The notes: generated by a model not told the origin, from the sequence alone. 64,000 nt of DNA from PMNU01 sp035479875 (GCA_035479875.1 DATIIH010000001.1:124001-188000); one strand, 5' to 3'; numbered from the stretch's first letter, positions 50,565-59,055 are shown. Translations and numbers: made by a program.

Positions 50565-51603
50565 ACCTGCCTGTCAAAAACAGTATCAGGCCAATCACCG
50601 CGGCCACCTGGCCAATGATCCAAAAACGCATAGTGACCTTGGTGGCCGGCCAACCGCCAATCTGAAAATGGTAATGGATTGGTGCGATTTTAAAGACCTT
50701 TTTGCCGCCCCGTAACTTCTTGGACAGAATCTGGATAGCGCTGGAGCCAGCTTCGGCCACAAACACTATGCCAATGATGGGCAGCAGCAACACCGTGTCG
50801 GTAACCATCGCCACCACGCCTAATGCCGCTCCTAAAGAAAATGACCCTATATCGGTCATATAAAAGCGTGCCGGGGGCACGTTAAACCAGGTGTAGCTGA
50901 GAAGCGTGCCGACGATTGTCAAACAAAAACCTGCCACCCCAAAACGGCCTTCGAGCGCTGCGATAATGGCATATACCGCAAACGCGCTTGAAGTAAGCCC
51001 GCCGGCGAGCCCATCCATACCATCGCTAATATTGACCGCGTTTGCCGTGGCAACAACCACAAATGTAAAGAGCGGGATGATCAGCCAACCAATGTGCCAT
51101 TCACTTTGCACGGCCGGAATATGTATGCTCATAACATCTAGCTTGAAGTAAAAATACAGGCCGCCCATGAGCGCTACAAGCGTAGTCAGGAGTAATTTCA
51201 TCTTGCTACGCAGACCCGCGATGCCAGTGCCGTTACCCTTGAGGTTAATGATGTCATCGATAAGGCCCACTGCCCCACCGCCAACAAGCGCGGCAAGCGG
51301 TAGCCACGTCTGAGAACGGCTCAGGTTAAACGCGAACGTCACCACACAAGTAGCAAACACAAAGATAAGGCCGGCCATGGCTGGGATGCTGCGCTTGGGC
51401 TTGTCGGCGTGTATTTTCATGAGCAGTGTGGCTTTTTGGCCCGTAACATCCACCGTACGCGGCTTCTTCCACCAGCCATACTTGTAGGCGATAGTGGTAT
51501 ACAGCGGTGTTACCAGCATACTCACTAAAAAGCCTAAAAAGCCCAGTAATAATGTGCGGATAACCGTATCCGTCTGGACAGAGATTAACAGCGTGGTGTG
51601 CAT
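50557..51603 (-). CDS. mraY: Phospho-MurNAc-pentapeptide translocase MraY
   Basis: A 348-residue polytopic enzyme that makes lipid I from UDP-MurNAc-pentapeptide and undecaprenyl phosphate. It shows GGAVGLIDDIINL (Mg-binding aspartates), NAVNISDGMDGLAGG and MTDIGSFSLGAALG, and ends with PIHYHFQIGGW. A GAAAGGAAA ribosome site precedes the ATG. It lies between ftsI and ftsW in the dcw cluster. Confidence 0.96.
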   Translation of the reverse strand: MHTTLLISVQTDTVIRTLLLGFLGFLVSMLVTPLYTTIAYKYGWWKKPRTVDVTGQKATLLMKIHADKPKRSIPAMAGLIFVFATCVVTFAFNLSRSQTWLPLAALVGGGAVGLIDDIINLKGNGTGIAGLRSKMKLLLTTLVALMGGLYFYFKLDVMSIHIPAVQSEWHIGWLIIPLFTFVVVATANAVNISDGMDGLAGGLTSSAFAVYAIIAALEGRFGVAGFCLTIVGTLLSYTWFNVPPARFYMTDIGSFSLGAALGVVAMVTDTVLLLPIIGIVFVAEAGSSAIQILSKKLRGGKKVFKIAPIHYHFQIGGWPATKVTMRFWIIGQVAAVIGLILFLTGRYV

Positions 51604-51648
51604 TGTTGATTTCCTTTCAAATTACCTATTAGTATAGCACTCTGTCCC

Positions 51649-53424
51649 TTACGGTGTCCGCGGTGAAACGCCGAAGTCGTCGATAAGCATATGGCCAAGC
51701 GCTGCAAAGATAGGTTGGGCAGCAGCGGTGCCAGCGTAGCCACCGTTTTTGGGGTCGTTCACCCGCACCATGATCACGTACTGCGGCGCATTGCCACCCA
51801 CAAAACCTATATACGTACCATTAAAGGCGTTGCCCTCGTAGCCACCGCTAGGTTTGGGGATTTGAGCCGTGCCCGTTTTGCCGCCCACAGCGTACAACGC
51901 TTGGTTAAATGGAGGCGTCATGAAGTGCTTTTGCACCACATACTCGAGAACCGGAACGAGCTCTTGGCTCACTTGGGGCGATACCACATTCTTTTCGAGC
52001 ACTTTTATAGGAGTTGACGTCACCGTGCCGTCAGCCGCAATTGTAGAATCCACGAGGTGCGGCTGGTAGTACGTGCCGCCGTTCACGACTGCCGCGAACG
52101 CTGCCGCCACTTGCAGCGGTGTGGCGGTCATACCCTGTCCGAAGGCGGTGTTAGCATACGTGAGATCACGGCCATAGCCATTGTTGGGGTCCGGAATCGT
52201 ACCAGTGGCTTCATACCCCTGTTCGATGCCCGTGGCTTCACCTAGGCGATAGTGCTTGGTCATGTAGTCGTACCAGGTGTTACGACCCTTGCTGTTGATG
52301 GTGGTGCCACCCTTTTGGCTCATTTGCATGAGCTCCCACGTGGCGCCGGTGTTGAGCGACAGGTTTAAAATGTCGGAGATGCTTTTAACTCCGGCGCCAC
52401 CGTCTTCCTCGATATTCGTGATGTTAAAGCCGTCGACATTCCAGTGGGCCGGGTCGTTGTATGTTTCGTTGATGGTGATCGCACCGCTATCTAGCGCGGC
52501 AGCGGTGGTAAGCGTCTTCATAATTGAGCCGATTTCGAGCGGCGAGCTGACGGCGGCGTTATTAAAAACATCGGCGTTAGCCACGTCAGCGTAGTCGCTG
52601 GGGTCGTACGTGGGCCAGTTGGCCATGGCTTTGATAGCTCCGGTGTTGGGGTCAATAATCAAGGCGCTGCCAGAGTCCGATTTGGCGTTCTTGAGCCCTT
52701 GCTGCAGGATGGTTTCGAGCTGCTGCTGCATGGCCATATCGATGGTCAGCACCGTGTTCTCTCCGGGCTTGGGCGCGATATCGATATTACCGCTGCTGGC
52801 GGCCAAGGGCACGCCGTTAATATCGGTAACAGCCTTAAGCATGCCAGCCTGCCCGGACAACTCTTTATTGAGCGCCTGCTCGAGCCCGTACGTCCCTACC
52901 CCGTCGGCGTTCACAAAGCCCAGCAGCTGCGAAGCCAGCGAACCGTTGGGGTACGTGCGATACGTAACACCCTGAGCGCCGATCCCCGAATATTTATGCT
53001 TAAGAATGTCTTCCTTCTGATTGCTGGTGAGCTTTTTGGCCAACACCACGTAGCGCGTGCTGGGTGTCTTAAGCTCGGATTGATAATCGCTAGCTTTACC
53101 ACCGAGTGCTGAAGCCAGCGTTAACGCTACACTGTCCGGATTCTTAACAAGCGTGGGGTCGGCAAACAAAGTATATAGAGTTTGGTTGAGCACAATCGGT
53201 ACGACACCGTCGCCGCTGTGGGCTTCGATAAGGCCGCGAGTCGCCGGGATTTCGTACTCTTTAAGCTGGTCAGATAGCGCCGCCTTATGAAAATAATCGT
53301 ATCGAATGACCTGTAAATAGAATAACCGAACTAAAAAAATCCCAAATACCACGGCAATCGCCACAAAGCACCACTGTGCGCGGCGAATAGCGTGAGTTTG
53401 GGATGGGGGTGCGGTTGGCTGCAT
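51649..53424 (-). CDS. ftsI: Septal penicillin-binding protein FtsI (PBP2B/3 type)
   Basis: About 591 residues. One N-terminal membrane helix (WCFVAIAVVFGIFLVRLFYLQV) is followed by a dimerisation domain and a transpeptidase domain with EIGSIMKT (SxxK, near residue 300), NLSLNTG (SxN) and GGKTGTAQ (KTG, near 518). It cross-links septal peptidoglycan. The frame stays open to 53592, but MQPTAPPSQTHAIRR at 53424 is the likely start. It lies between the ftsL-like gene and mraY. Confidence 0.95.
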   Translation of the reverse strand: MQPTAPPSQTHAIRRAQWCFVAIAVVFGIFLVRLFYLQVIRYDYFHKAALSDQLKEYEIPATRGLIEAHSGDGVVPIVLNQTLYTLFADPTLVKNPDSVALTLASALGGKASDYQSELKTPSTRYVVLAKKLTSNQKEDILKHKYSGIGAQGVTYRTYPNGSLASQLLGFVNADGVGTYGLEQALNKELSGQAGMLKAVTDINGVPLAASSGNIDIAPKPGENTVLTIDMAMQQQLETILQQGLKNAKSDSGSALIIDPNTGAIKAMANWPTYDPSDYADVANADVFNNAAVSSPLEIGSIMKTLTTAAALDSGAITINETYNDPAHWNVDGFNITNIEEDGGAGVKSISDILNLSLNTGATWELMQMSQKGGTTINSKGRNTWYDYMTKHYRLGEATGIEQGYEATGTIPDPNNGYGRDLTYANTAFGQGMTATPLQVAAAFAAVVNGGTYYQPHLVDSTIAADGTVTSTPIKVLEKNVVSPQVSQELVPVLEYVVQKHFMTPPFNQALYAVGGKTGTAQIPKPSGGYEGNAFNGTYIGFVGGNAPQYVIMVRVNDPKNGGYAGTAAAQPIFAALGHMLIDDFGVSPRTP

Positions 53425-53479
53425 ATAATAACCTGGCACGTGGGGCGAACCGGCCGCCGAGATGCCTGTCCAGTATATC

Positions 53480-53830
53480 TTACTGGGTAACTGTCTCAGC
53501 CGGCGCAGTTGCCACGAGAGCCTTGGCTTGGTCGCTATTTTGGATGCGCGGAACCGCTTGCAAACGAGCCGAAGCCACCTCGAGATCGTCATGCTCTGCG
53601 GTTAATACGGCCTGCTTTTTCTGCAAATCGCTAATTTGATACCCGTAGGCATTAGTCTTGGTCACCTGGGTGAGGTACAGCATGCCCAACACTAAGGCCA
53701 ACACAATGAGAATCACGGTGTTGCTAACAGGCCCGAGCGCCTTGGTTTGCGCCTTAAAGGCAACCACGTTTTGGCCGCGGCCAACGAAGGCCGTTTTACG
53801 GCCCACTGCTAATGAACTTGAATATGTCAT
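53480..53830 (-). CDS. FtsL-like division protein
   Basis: A 116-residue protein with a basic N-terminus, one membrane helix (VSNTVILIVLALVLGMLYLTQV) and an external coiled coil (YGYQISDLQKKQAVLTAEHDDLEVASARL). Size, topology and position between rsmH and ftsI match FtsL, which bridges FtsQ/FtsB and FtsWI. FtsL sequences diverge strongly, so the call rests on topology and context. The leader before the ATG is AAAACAAAAACAAAC, without a Shine-Dalgarno site, preceded by a 10-bp hairpin. Confidence 0.75.
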   Translation of the reverse strand: MTYSSSLAVGRKTAFVGRGQNVVAFKAQTKALGPVSNTVILIVLALVLGMLYLTQVTKTNAYGYQISDLQKKQAVLTAEHDDLEVASARLQAVPRIQNSDQAKALVATAPAETVTQ

Positions 53831-53852
53831 GTTTGTTTTTGTTTTCTTAGGT

Positions 53853-53880
53853 GGCTGGCGGCAGTTACCCGCCGCCAGCC
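53853..53880. other. Stable hairpin before the ftsL-like gene
   Basis: GGCTGGCGGC (53853-53862) pairs perfectly with GCCGCCAGCC (53871-53880) around an 8-nt loop. It sits between the 28-residue ORF and the ftsL-like start, without a T-tract on the minus strand, so it may be an RNA processing or attenuation element. Confidence 0.5.
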
Positions 53881-53890
53881 GTGCCCATTT

Positions 53891-53977
53891 TTAGGCGAGG
53901 TCTCGCACGGAACCGTGCTTGACTTTCACCTTAAACGGGCTGGGGTCGGTTAAGTCAGTTACTTCAATAGCTGGCAT
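53891..53977 (-). CDS. 28-residue microprotein in the dcw cluster
   Basis: An ATG at 53977 with GGGGAAG 6 nt upstream opens a 29-codon frame ending in TAA at 53891. The product, MPAIEVTDLTDPSPF followed by KVKVKHGSVRDLA, is balanced in charge and not hydrophobic. It fills the gap between rsmH (stop 53999) and the ftsL-like gene, on the same strand. No known family is evident. The good ribosome site and operon position make expression plausible; an attenuator leader peptide is another option. Confidence 0.5.
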   Translation of the reverse strand: MPAIEVTDLTDPSPFKVKVKHGSVRDLA

Positions 53978-53998
53978 TAGCGCTTCCCCTTTCTTTTT

Positions 53999-54898
53999 TT
54001 ATTTTTGTTTCGCTGCGGCGCGGAGCTTGGCGCTCCGAGCACGCGGATTAATAACGACTTCATGCCCCTCGCCCGTTACGGGATGCTTGGTCAATATCTG
54101 TAAATAGGCATCGTAGCGTTCGCCGCCAGCTTCACTAAAGGCCTGTTTGACCAAACGGTCTTCCAGGCTATGGAAGCTTATCACGACGATGCGGCCGCCC
54201 GGAGCTAACAGCTGTTCAGTCCATAGTGGCAACGCGGCCCGGAGTAAACCGAGCTCATCGTTCACCGCGACGCGAATCGCTTGGAACGTCCGCGTCGCCG
54301 GATGAACTTTACTGTGCCCTGGCCAGGCACGTGAAACGAGAGTGGCGAGTTCATGCGTAGATTTTATGGGTCGCTCCCGCACTATGAGTTTGGCAATTAC
54401 CCGAGCTTTTGGCTCCTCTCCATACGTACGCAATAGTTCTACAAGTTCCGCTTCCGAATAGGTGTTTACCACTTTTTCGGCTGTAAGTTCTTGCGTTGTA
54501 TCCATACGCATGTCGAGTGGTCCATCTTTTTGGATGGAAAATCCACGACTCGCCTGATTAAGGTGCGGTGATGAGACGCCCAAGTCGGCCAATATCAGAT
54601 CAAACTGTTCCTTTTGGGCTGCCAGCTTTTGGCTAGCCGATAAAAAATCATTTTTGATGATTTTTACCCCGCTGCCAGCAAATGTTTTCCGTAAACTTTT
54701 TACAGCGTTCGGATCCCTATCTACTAGCACCGTACCCTTTGGGTTTTTTGTCATTCCTAGAATCGCTTTAGCGTGTCCGCCGTATCCGCCCGTGAGGTCG
54801 AGGTATTTCTCCCCTTCCTTCGGTGCTAAATATTGCAGCACTGCCGTGAGCAACACCGGAATGTGTTCGTCTGTTTTTTGGTTATCTTCTTGGTGCAT
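53999..54898 (-). CDS. rsmH: 16S rRNA m4C1402 methyltransferase RsmH
   Basis: A 299-residue protein. It starts EHIPVLLTAVLQYLAPKEGE, has LDLTGGYGGHAKAIL (SAM loop), ILADLGVSSPHLNQASRGFS and VVISFHSLEDRLVK, and ends with PRARSAKLRAAAKQ, the complete RsmH/MraW pattern. It methylates N4 of C1402 in 16S rRNA. It lies 387 nt after mraZ, an unusually large gap for this gene pair. Confidence 0.96.
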   Translation of the reverse strand: MHQEDNQKTDEHIPVLLTAVLQYLAPKEGEKYLDLTGGYGGHAKAILGMTKNPKGTVLVDRDPNAVKSLRKTFAGSGVKIIKNDFLSASQKLAAQKEQFDLILADLGVSSPHLNQASRGFSIQKDGPLDMRMDTTQELTAEKVVNTYSEAELVELLRTYGEEPKARVIAKLIVRERPIKSTHELATLVSRAWPGHSKVHPATRTFQAIRVAVNDELGLLRAALPLWTEQLLAPGGRIVVISFHSLEDRLVKQAFSEAGGERYDAYLQILTKHPVTGEGHEVVINPRARSAKLRAAAKQK

Positions 54899-55285
54899 CC
54901 TTGCACTAACTATATCAATACTGGTACCCCAAAAAGCAAGCTTTTCGGGGGCCCCGTTTTTGTTTTTGATTTTTGTTTTTGCAAGATCACCTATTCAGCA
55001 GCCAACTTTTTGTTTTTTCATGTTTTTGTTTTTGTTTGTGGCCAAACACTGGGTGTGTAAGAAGCCGAAGCTTCTTGACTCTGGTGCCTGGCCGTAAGTT
55101 GAGAGACTTATGTGTGAGGTGGAGTTTTGGGAGGTGTTCGTTAGAACAAAGGAGCAAGGGTTTTTTAAAAGGTGGGGCCCTATGACCACCTGTTGACTGC
55201 CGAATAGCTGACCTCGAGTCGTTTTATGTTTCCTCGGGTGTTCGCTAGTTGTTAATGTGCGTGCGTAAATTACCGAAACTAGGTC
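54899..55285. other. 387-nt noncoding gap between mraZ and rsmH
   Basis: No convincing frame was found. On the minus strand it contains AAGAAGC-UUCG-GCUUCUU (55059-55076), a 7-bp stem with a UUCG tetraloop, and a second hairpin at 54927-54950. Several CAAAAA repeats lie in 54955-55040. The tetraloop suggests a transcribed and folded leader of rsmH. Its function is unknown. Confidence 0.5.
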
Positions 55286-55651
55286 TTAAGAACTGCCGGC
55301 CATAAGCCGCCAATACTTTCCGACGCGTACCGCCTGGGCGTCCTTGTCGATACCTGCGTAGTCTAGAAGGTGTTGCTCGAGAGTGATGCGGCCCTGTTTG
55401 GCATCGCACTCCCCTTCGATCTTCCCCATTCGAAACTGGACGTTTAAGTCGGCCGTTTGCTCGTCTAGGATATTACCCTTCAGCAGCGGCTCTACGTCTT
55501 GTTCCCATACCGTTTTTGGGTAGAGGTGCAGGTACTTTTGGAACCCTCGGGTGATAACTACTCCGCTGGCAAATTCGGCGCGCAATTCGGCTGGTATAGT
55601 TAACCTCCGCTTGTCGTCTAATTTACGTTGAAAGTAGTCTACCGTGGCCAT
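55286..55651 (-). CDS. mraZ: Transcriptional regulator MraZ
   Basis: A 121-residue protein made of two AbrB-like half domains: YFQRKLDDKRRLTIPAELRAEF at the N-terminus and DAKQGRITLEQHLLDYAGI in the second half, both with the MraZ signature. It is somewhat shorter than typical MraZ. MraZ forms a ring that binds TGGG repeats and usually represses the dcw operon; four such repeats lie 65-109 nt upstream. First gene of the dcw cluster. Confidence 0.93.
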   Translation of the reverse strand: MATVDYFQRKLDDKRRLTIPAELRAEFASGVVITRGFQKYLHLYPKTVWEQDVEPLLKGNILDEQTADLNVQFRMGKIEGECDAKQGRITLEQHLLDYAGIDKDAQAVRVGKYWRLMAGSS

Positions 55652-55715
55652 TGGTACTTTCGCGTTAATTTACTAGTGGTGTTTTTGTTTTTGTGAGGTA
55701 GTCTGTTTTGGATTA

Positions 55716-55760
55716 CCCACGATTACCCACTGAGCTGATAATACTACCCACTCTTACCCA
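55716..55760 (-). promoter_or_regulatory. Four MraZ boxes (GTGGG repeats)
   Basis: On the minus strand GTGGGT occurs four times, with TGGG cores at 55757-55760, 55747-55750, 55726-55729 and 55716-55719. The spacings are 10, 21 and 10 nt, so all lie on one face of the helix. This is the known MraZ operator pattern, placed just upstream of mraZ. Confidence 0.8.
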
Positions 55761-55804
55761 CTACAAGTAGTTTTATAAAGAAATAGTGGTGTTTATTGCA
55801 CCAC

Positions 55805-55842
55805 TTATCCACAGATTTACTGTTTATGTTCGGTTATCCACA
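55805..55842 (+). promoter_or_regulatory. Pair of consensus DnaA boxes upstream of mraZ
   Basis: TTATCCACA occurs at 55805-55813 and again at 55834-55842, same orientation, 29 nt apart. Both are perfect DnaA boxes. They sit between the MraZ boxes and the small membrane protein gene, so DnaA could affect dcw transcription. Confidence 0.55.
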
Positions 55843-55898
55843 ACATATAGCGCTTTGTTTTGACGCACGGGCGCTAATGCCCTACCCAGCTATTTTGG

Positions 55899-56162
55899 CT
55901 ACTTACTGGACGAAATGGTGGGCACACGGCTGCCAATCTCGAACGAGATTGGTACGCGGGTAGTTTCTTCGCGCATGTATTGGCCGATAATGCCGAAGCC
56001 CTGAGCGTATGCTTGGCGCCAGAGGTTAATAATCCGTCCGTCGGTCTTAATAACCGCGAACATAACGAAGGCTAGCATGCCGAGCAGTAAGTATTGGTTG
56101 CGAAAGAAGTACTCCATATGGAGGTGGAATGGTCGGTAGTCGGTGGCGGTGTTTGTTTTCAT
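55899..56162 (-). CDS. Small single-helix membrane protein, 87 aa
   Basis: ATG 56162 begins MKTNTATDYRPFHLHMEYFFRNQ, followed by a membrane helix (YLLLGMLAFVMFAVI) and a polar C-terminal part (WRQAYAQGFGIIGQYMREE). The much longer frame reaching 56699 is antisense to the next gene and is rejected. The leader before the ATG is ATCACAAAAACACC, A/C-rich like that of the ftsL-like gene. It lies upstream of the mraZ control region on the same strand. Function unknown. Confidence 0.65.
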   Translation of the reverse strand: MKTNTATDYRPFHLHMEYFFRNQYLLLGMLAFVMFAVIKTDGRIINLWRQAYAQGFGIIGQYMREETTRVPISFEIGSRVPTISSSK

Positions 56163-56253
56163 GGTGTTTTTGTGATATTTTTGAGGTACGACAGTTACTG
56201 TAACAAAACTTAAGCGTTTTGTCAATGATATGTAATAATAAGGTACTGTGCTC

Positions 56254-56949
56254 ATGCCGAAACGAACAGGCGGCCAAAATAGACCATCTACTGCCGGAAG
56301 TCTACATGAGACTCCATACTGGTTGCTCTTGCTCGGCTTCCCTTTTAGACACCCGAAACTGACGGGTGTGTTGGCGGTGGCGGCGCTAGGCGGCTGGCTG
56401 GGGAGTGGCCACAGTATTGATGGTTTTAGCCTCGGCAGCCCAAACAACGGTACACCTCCTCCTACTCCGCCAGCTGCCACGGCCTCACAACGCCCAGGAC
56501 CATCGCCTTCAACTGCTAAGCCTAACGCGAGCCCCACTACGCACCCGCCAACGGCAAAACCTGTCTCGCTGCTCGACCGTGAGCTGGCGCTGGCGCGTGG
56601 CCAGGTAGTTTCGACCAGAGGGCTGCATCTGATTTCCAAAATTGGAGCGAAGGCCACAGAGTATGAAGACTCGATTGTTGCGGATGACGGCCCATACACC
56701 GCCGATGGTGCGGCTAAAGCTTGTGGGGTCTGGTTAGTGAATAAGGCGCTGCGTGCGGCTCACCCAGACGAGTCCGCCGCGATTGCTCAATACCTCATCG
56801 ATGCCCAGCAGCCCGAAGTCACTACTTCCGACGGTACCACACGCACCTCAGCCGGCTCTTACGGTGGTGCCAGCACAGCCTGCGATGATTTGGTAGCCAC
56901 ATCTGTCCACGGAAACCCGAAAATCACCATTACCTTTATTGGAGGATAG
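56254..56949 (+). CDS. Anchored extracytoplasmic protein with Pro/Thr linker, 231 aa
   Basis: Not recognised. A weak membrane helix (LTGVLAVAALGGWLGSG) is followed by a Pro/Thr/Ser/Ala-rich linker (residues 65-110) and a C-terminal domain of about 115 residues with two cysteines (KACGVW and TACDDL) that could form a disulfide. This suggests an exported domain held away from the membrane. ATG 56254 is preferred over GTG 56248. Confidence 0.6.
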   Translation: MPKRTGGQNRPSTAGSLHETPYWLLLLGFPFRHPKLTGVLAVAALGGWLGSGHSIDGFSLGSPNNGTPPPTPPAATASQRPGPSPSTAKPNASPTTHPPTAKPVSLLDRELALARGQVVSTRGLHLISKIGAKATEYEDSIVADDGPYTADGAAKACGVWLVNKALRAAHPDESAAIAQYLIDAQQPEVTTSDGTTRTSAGSYGGASTACDDLVATSVHGNPKITITFIGG

Positions 56950-57006
56950 GCGGAGACGGGGTATCTTCCCCACATCCGAGGCAACCTCTGCTACACTAGG
57001 TGCGTT

Positions 57007-57672
57007 ATGGCCAAAGCACGGAGTGTACGAGACCTAGACGACGCCGATCGCCCGCGCGAAAAGTTACAGCGCAAAGGCGTAGGAGCATTGAGTGATTTTG
57101 AGCTACTTGAAGCGCTTATCGGCAGCGGCAGCGGCGCGGCGAGCGTCAGTTATATTGCCCGCCAAGTACTCAAACTGCTGCAAAAAAGCACACCACTGAC
57201 GTGCGAAGCGCTGATGGCCATCAAAGGAATTAATATTGCTACAGCGAGCAAGCTACTAGCCTCTTTGGAGTTGGCCCGCCGTCATTTAGTGCGGAGTGCC
57301 GCACCCCTGCTCTCGCAAGCCGACATCTTGGCGCGGCTGGACGGCATCCGCACCAAACAACAGGAATATTTTGTGGCACTCAGTTTAGATGGCGGCCAAC
57401 GCTTGATTGCGCAGCGCACGATTACTATCGGCACGCTTAACGCTGTGCACGCCCACCCGCGCGAGGTGTTCGCAGACGCGATAGCCGACCGTGCCGCCAG
57501 CGTGGTGGTTGCGCATAATCACCCCAGCGGCGAGCTCACGCCAAGCGGCCCAGACATCACGCTCACCCAACAGCTGGCGGCAGCTGGCCAATTGCTGGGT
57601 GTGGCGCTGCGCGACCATCTAATCGTCACTAAAACCGGCTATTATAGCTTCCGGCAACACCACTTGTTGTAA
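57007..57672 (+). CDS. radC: RadC-family JAB-domain protein
   Basis: A 221-residue protein. The N-terminal UPF0758/RadC helix-hairpin-helix part has GVGALSDFELLEALIGSG and IKGINIATASKLLASLELARR. The C-terminal MPN/JAB domain has VVVAHNHPSGELTPSGPD, the HxH...D metal-binding (JAMM) motif. RadC is linked to competence and recombination in some bacteria, though its activity is not settled. A TACACT box 9 nt before the ATG suggests another near-leaderless mRNA. Confidence 0.92.
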   Translation: MAKARSVRDLDDADRPREKLQRKGVGALSDFELLEALIGSGSGAASVSYIARQVLKLLQKSTPLTCEALMAIKGINIATASKLLASLELARRHLVRSAAPLLSQADILARLDGIRTKQQEYFVALSLDGGQRLIAQRTITIGTLNAVHAHPREVFADAIADRAASVVVAHNHPSGELTPSGPDITLTQQLAAAGQLLGVALRDHLIVTKTGYYSFRQHHLL

Positions 57673-57760
57673 ACTTTACGCGTGTTACCTCTGTTACTTG
57701 TGTGTATTCTGTTCGGGGCAAGCCATGCTATGATGCGCGCCGTACACCATGTAAGGGGCA

Positions 57761-58735
57761 ATGCAAACGCGTATGGCACAGTGTTATTTTGAATTACGTC
57801 GTCCGGGGGCTCGCGGCGATGGCAGCATCGTGGCCGATATGATGCGTCACCTGCACACCCGCCAGTACTTGGGCTGTGCGTTAGTATTCTGCGCCCAGTC
57901 GCAAGCCACCTTAAGCAACGCCCGCAAGCAGTGGCTTAAGCTATCGAGGGTCGTTCAAAAACAGCGCGCCCAAACACTCAATGCCGACAAAATTGTCAAA
58001 TATACGCACACGATCGCGCATATGCAGCACATGGTGTTTTCGGCTCGTCCTCCATTAGAAGAGCCCGGCGCCGAGGTGTATTTTGCGGTGCCTGGTAGCA
58101 CCGTGGTGCCGCTCAAATGCTGGAGCGTGTATGTATTGGAGCCGCTACAAGCAGACCAGATCGATTCCCTGCTTGCCCAGCTGCCCGGTAACGCGCTAGT
58201 GGTAGATTATTGTCACATGCCAGGCTGGGAACAAGCTGGCGTACTACCCAAAACCGAGCTTGAAGCCCATGTGACCAGCCAGTGGCAGCGGGTAGACCAA
58301 TTTTTGCGCGGCTCTGGCATCGACTGTGCTCAGTTGACGCCCGGCGGCAACCCGAATGCCGAGAATATGGACAATGCCCTCGACACCCTGCTGGGCGAAA
58401 GCGAGCCGTTTTTGCAGCTCGCCGATCAATTCCAGCGGGCATTAGAGCTTGCTCGGCCACTTAAAATAAACCGACAGCTGCGAAGCGAATACGACTCGTT
58501 CGCATTGCTAGCCCACCGCGTCCAAGCGCTGTCGCCTATCGCCTTTAGCCAGCGCTTCCTCGAAACATATAACGAAGACGATTCGTTCTTGGCGTATGAG
58601 CAAGCCGGGGATTTGCGCCAGGTTGGCCTAGAGACAGCAGCCCAAGCCATTGCCCGGCACACCGCTGCCGGCCGGCTGGTGTTGGCTCGGGCTATTCGGT
58701 TACGGGCGCAGCAACGGCTGCACGACGTTTATTAG
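57761..58735 (+). CDS. Conserved hypothetical protein, 324 aa
   Basis: Not recognised. It starts MQTRMAQCYFELRRPGARGDGSIVADMMRHLH and has alternating hydrophobic strands and helices (LGCALVFCAQSQATLSNARKQW). The C-terminal half is strongly helical. The beginning reads like a protein that handles whole batches or lists, but no domain could be assigned. AAGGGG precedes the ATG. It ends in a 4-nt overlap with the convergent gene. Confidence 0.6.
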   Translation: MQTRMAQCYFELRRPGARGDGSIVADMMRHLHTRQYLGCALVFCAQSQATLSNARKQWLKLSRVVQKQRAQTLNADKIVKYTHTIAHMQHMVFSARPPLEEPGAEVYFAVPGSTVVPLKCWSVYVLEPLQADQIDSLLAQLPGNALVVDYCHMPGWEQAGVLPKTELEAHVTSQWQRVDQFLRGSGIDCAQLTPGGNPNAENMDNALDTLLGESEPFLQLADQFQRALELARPLKINRQLRSEYDSFALLAHRVQALSPIAFSQRFLETYNEDDSFLAYEQAGDLRQVGLETAAQAIARHTAAGRLVLARAIRLRAQQRLHDVY

Positions 58736-59055
58736 TAACCGTTGCCGTACGTAACGCCACCTCCTGGCCAACGGTGTTCGTAGGTAAGCGCCGACGAATC
58801 AGTCGGGGGTTTGACGCCGTATTCGCGCTCCACACGGCTCGCGGCCCAATTCGCGAACGGGCCGGCAAACCCCGGCTTGTCGTGTTCTAGTACAACAAGC
58901 CCGCTGACGCTGTATCGCGCGAGCGTAGGACGCTCGACCACCTTCTCTGCGGATGGTGCGGCCCCTGCCGCACCATCCGGGCCCGGCGCAACCTGGCAGG
59001 GTTCGATATCGAATCCGACGGCTGTGGCAACGGCGATGGTCTCACTATGAGTCAT
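58732..59055 (-). CDS. Hypothetical protein, 107 aa
   Basis: Not recognised. Soluble, Ala/Gly/Pro-rich, with LARYSVSGLVVLEHDKPGFAGPFANWAASRVEREYG in the centre. The ATG at 59055 has a GGAG motif about 15 nt upstream. No signal peptide. It converges on the 57761 gene. Confidence 0.5.
   Translation of the reverse strand: MTHSETIAVATAVGFDIEPCQVAPGPDGAAGAAPSAEKVVERPTLARYSVSGLVVLEHDKPGFAGPFANWAASRVEREYGVKPPTDSSALTYEHRWPGGGVTYGNGY

Noticed and set aside
56163..56699. N-terminal extension of the 87-residue membrane protein
   Set aside because: It is fully antisense to the 56254 gene. The internal ATG at 56162 gives a sensible small membrane protein.
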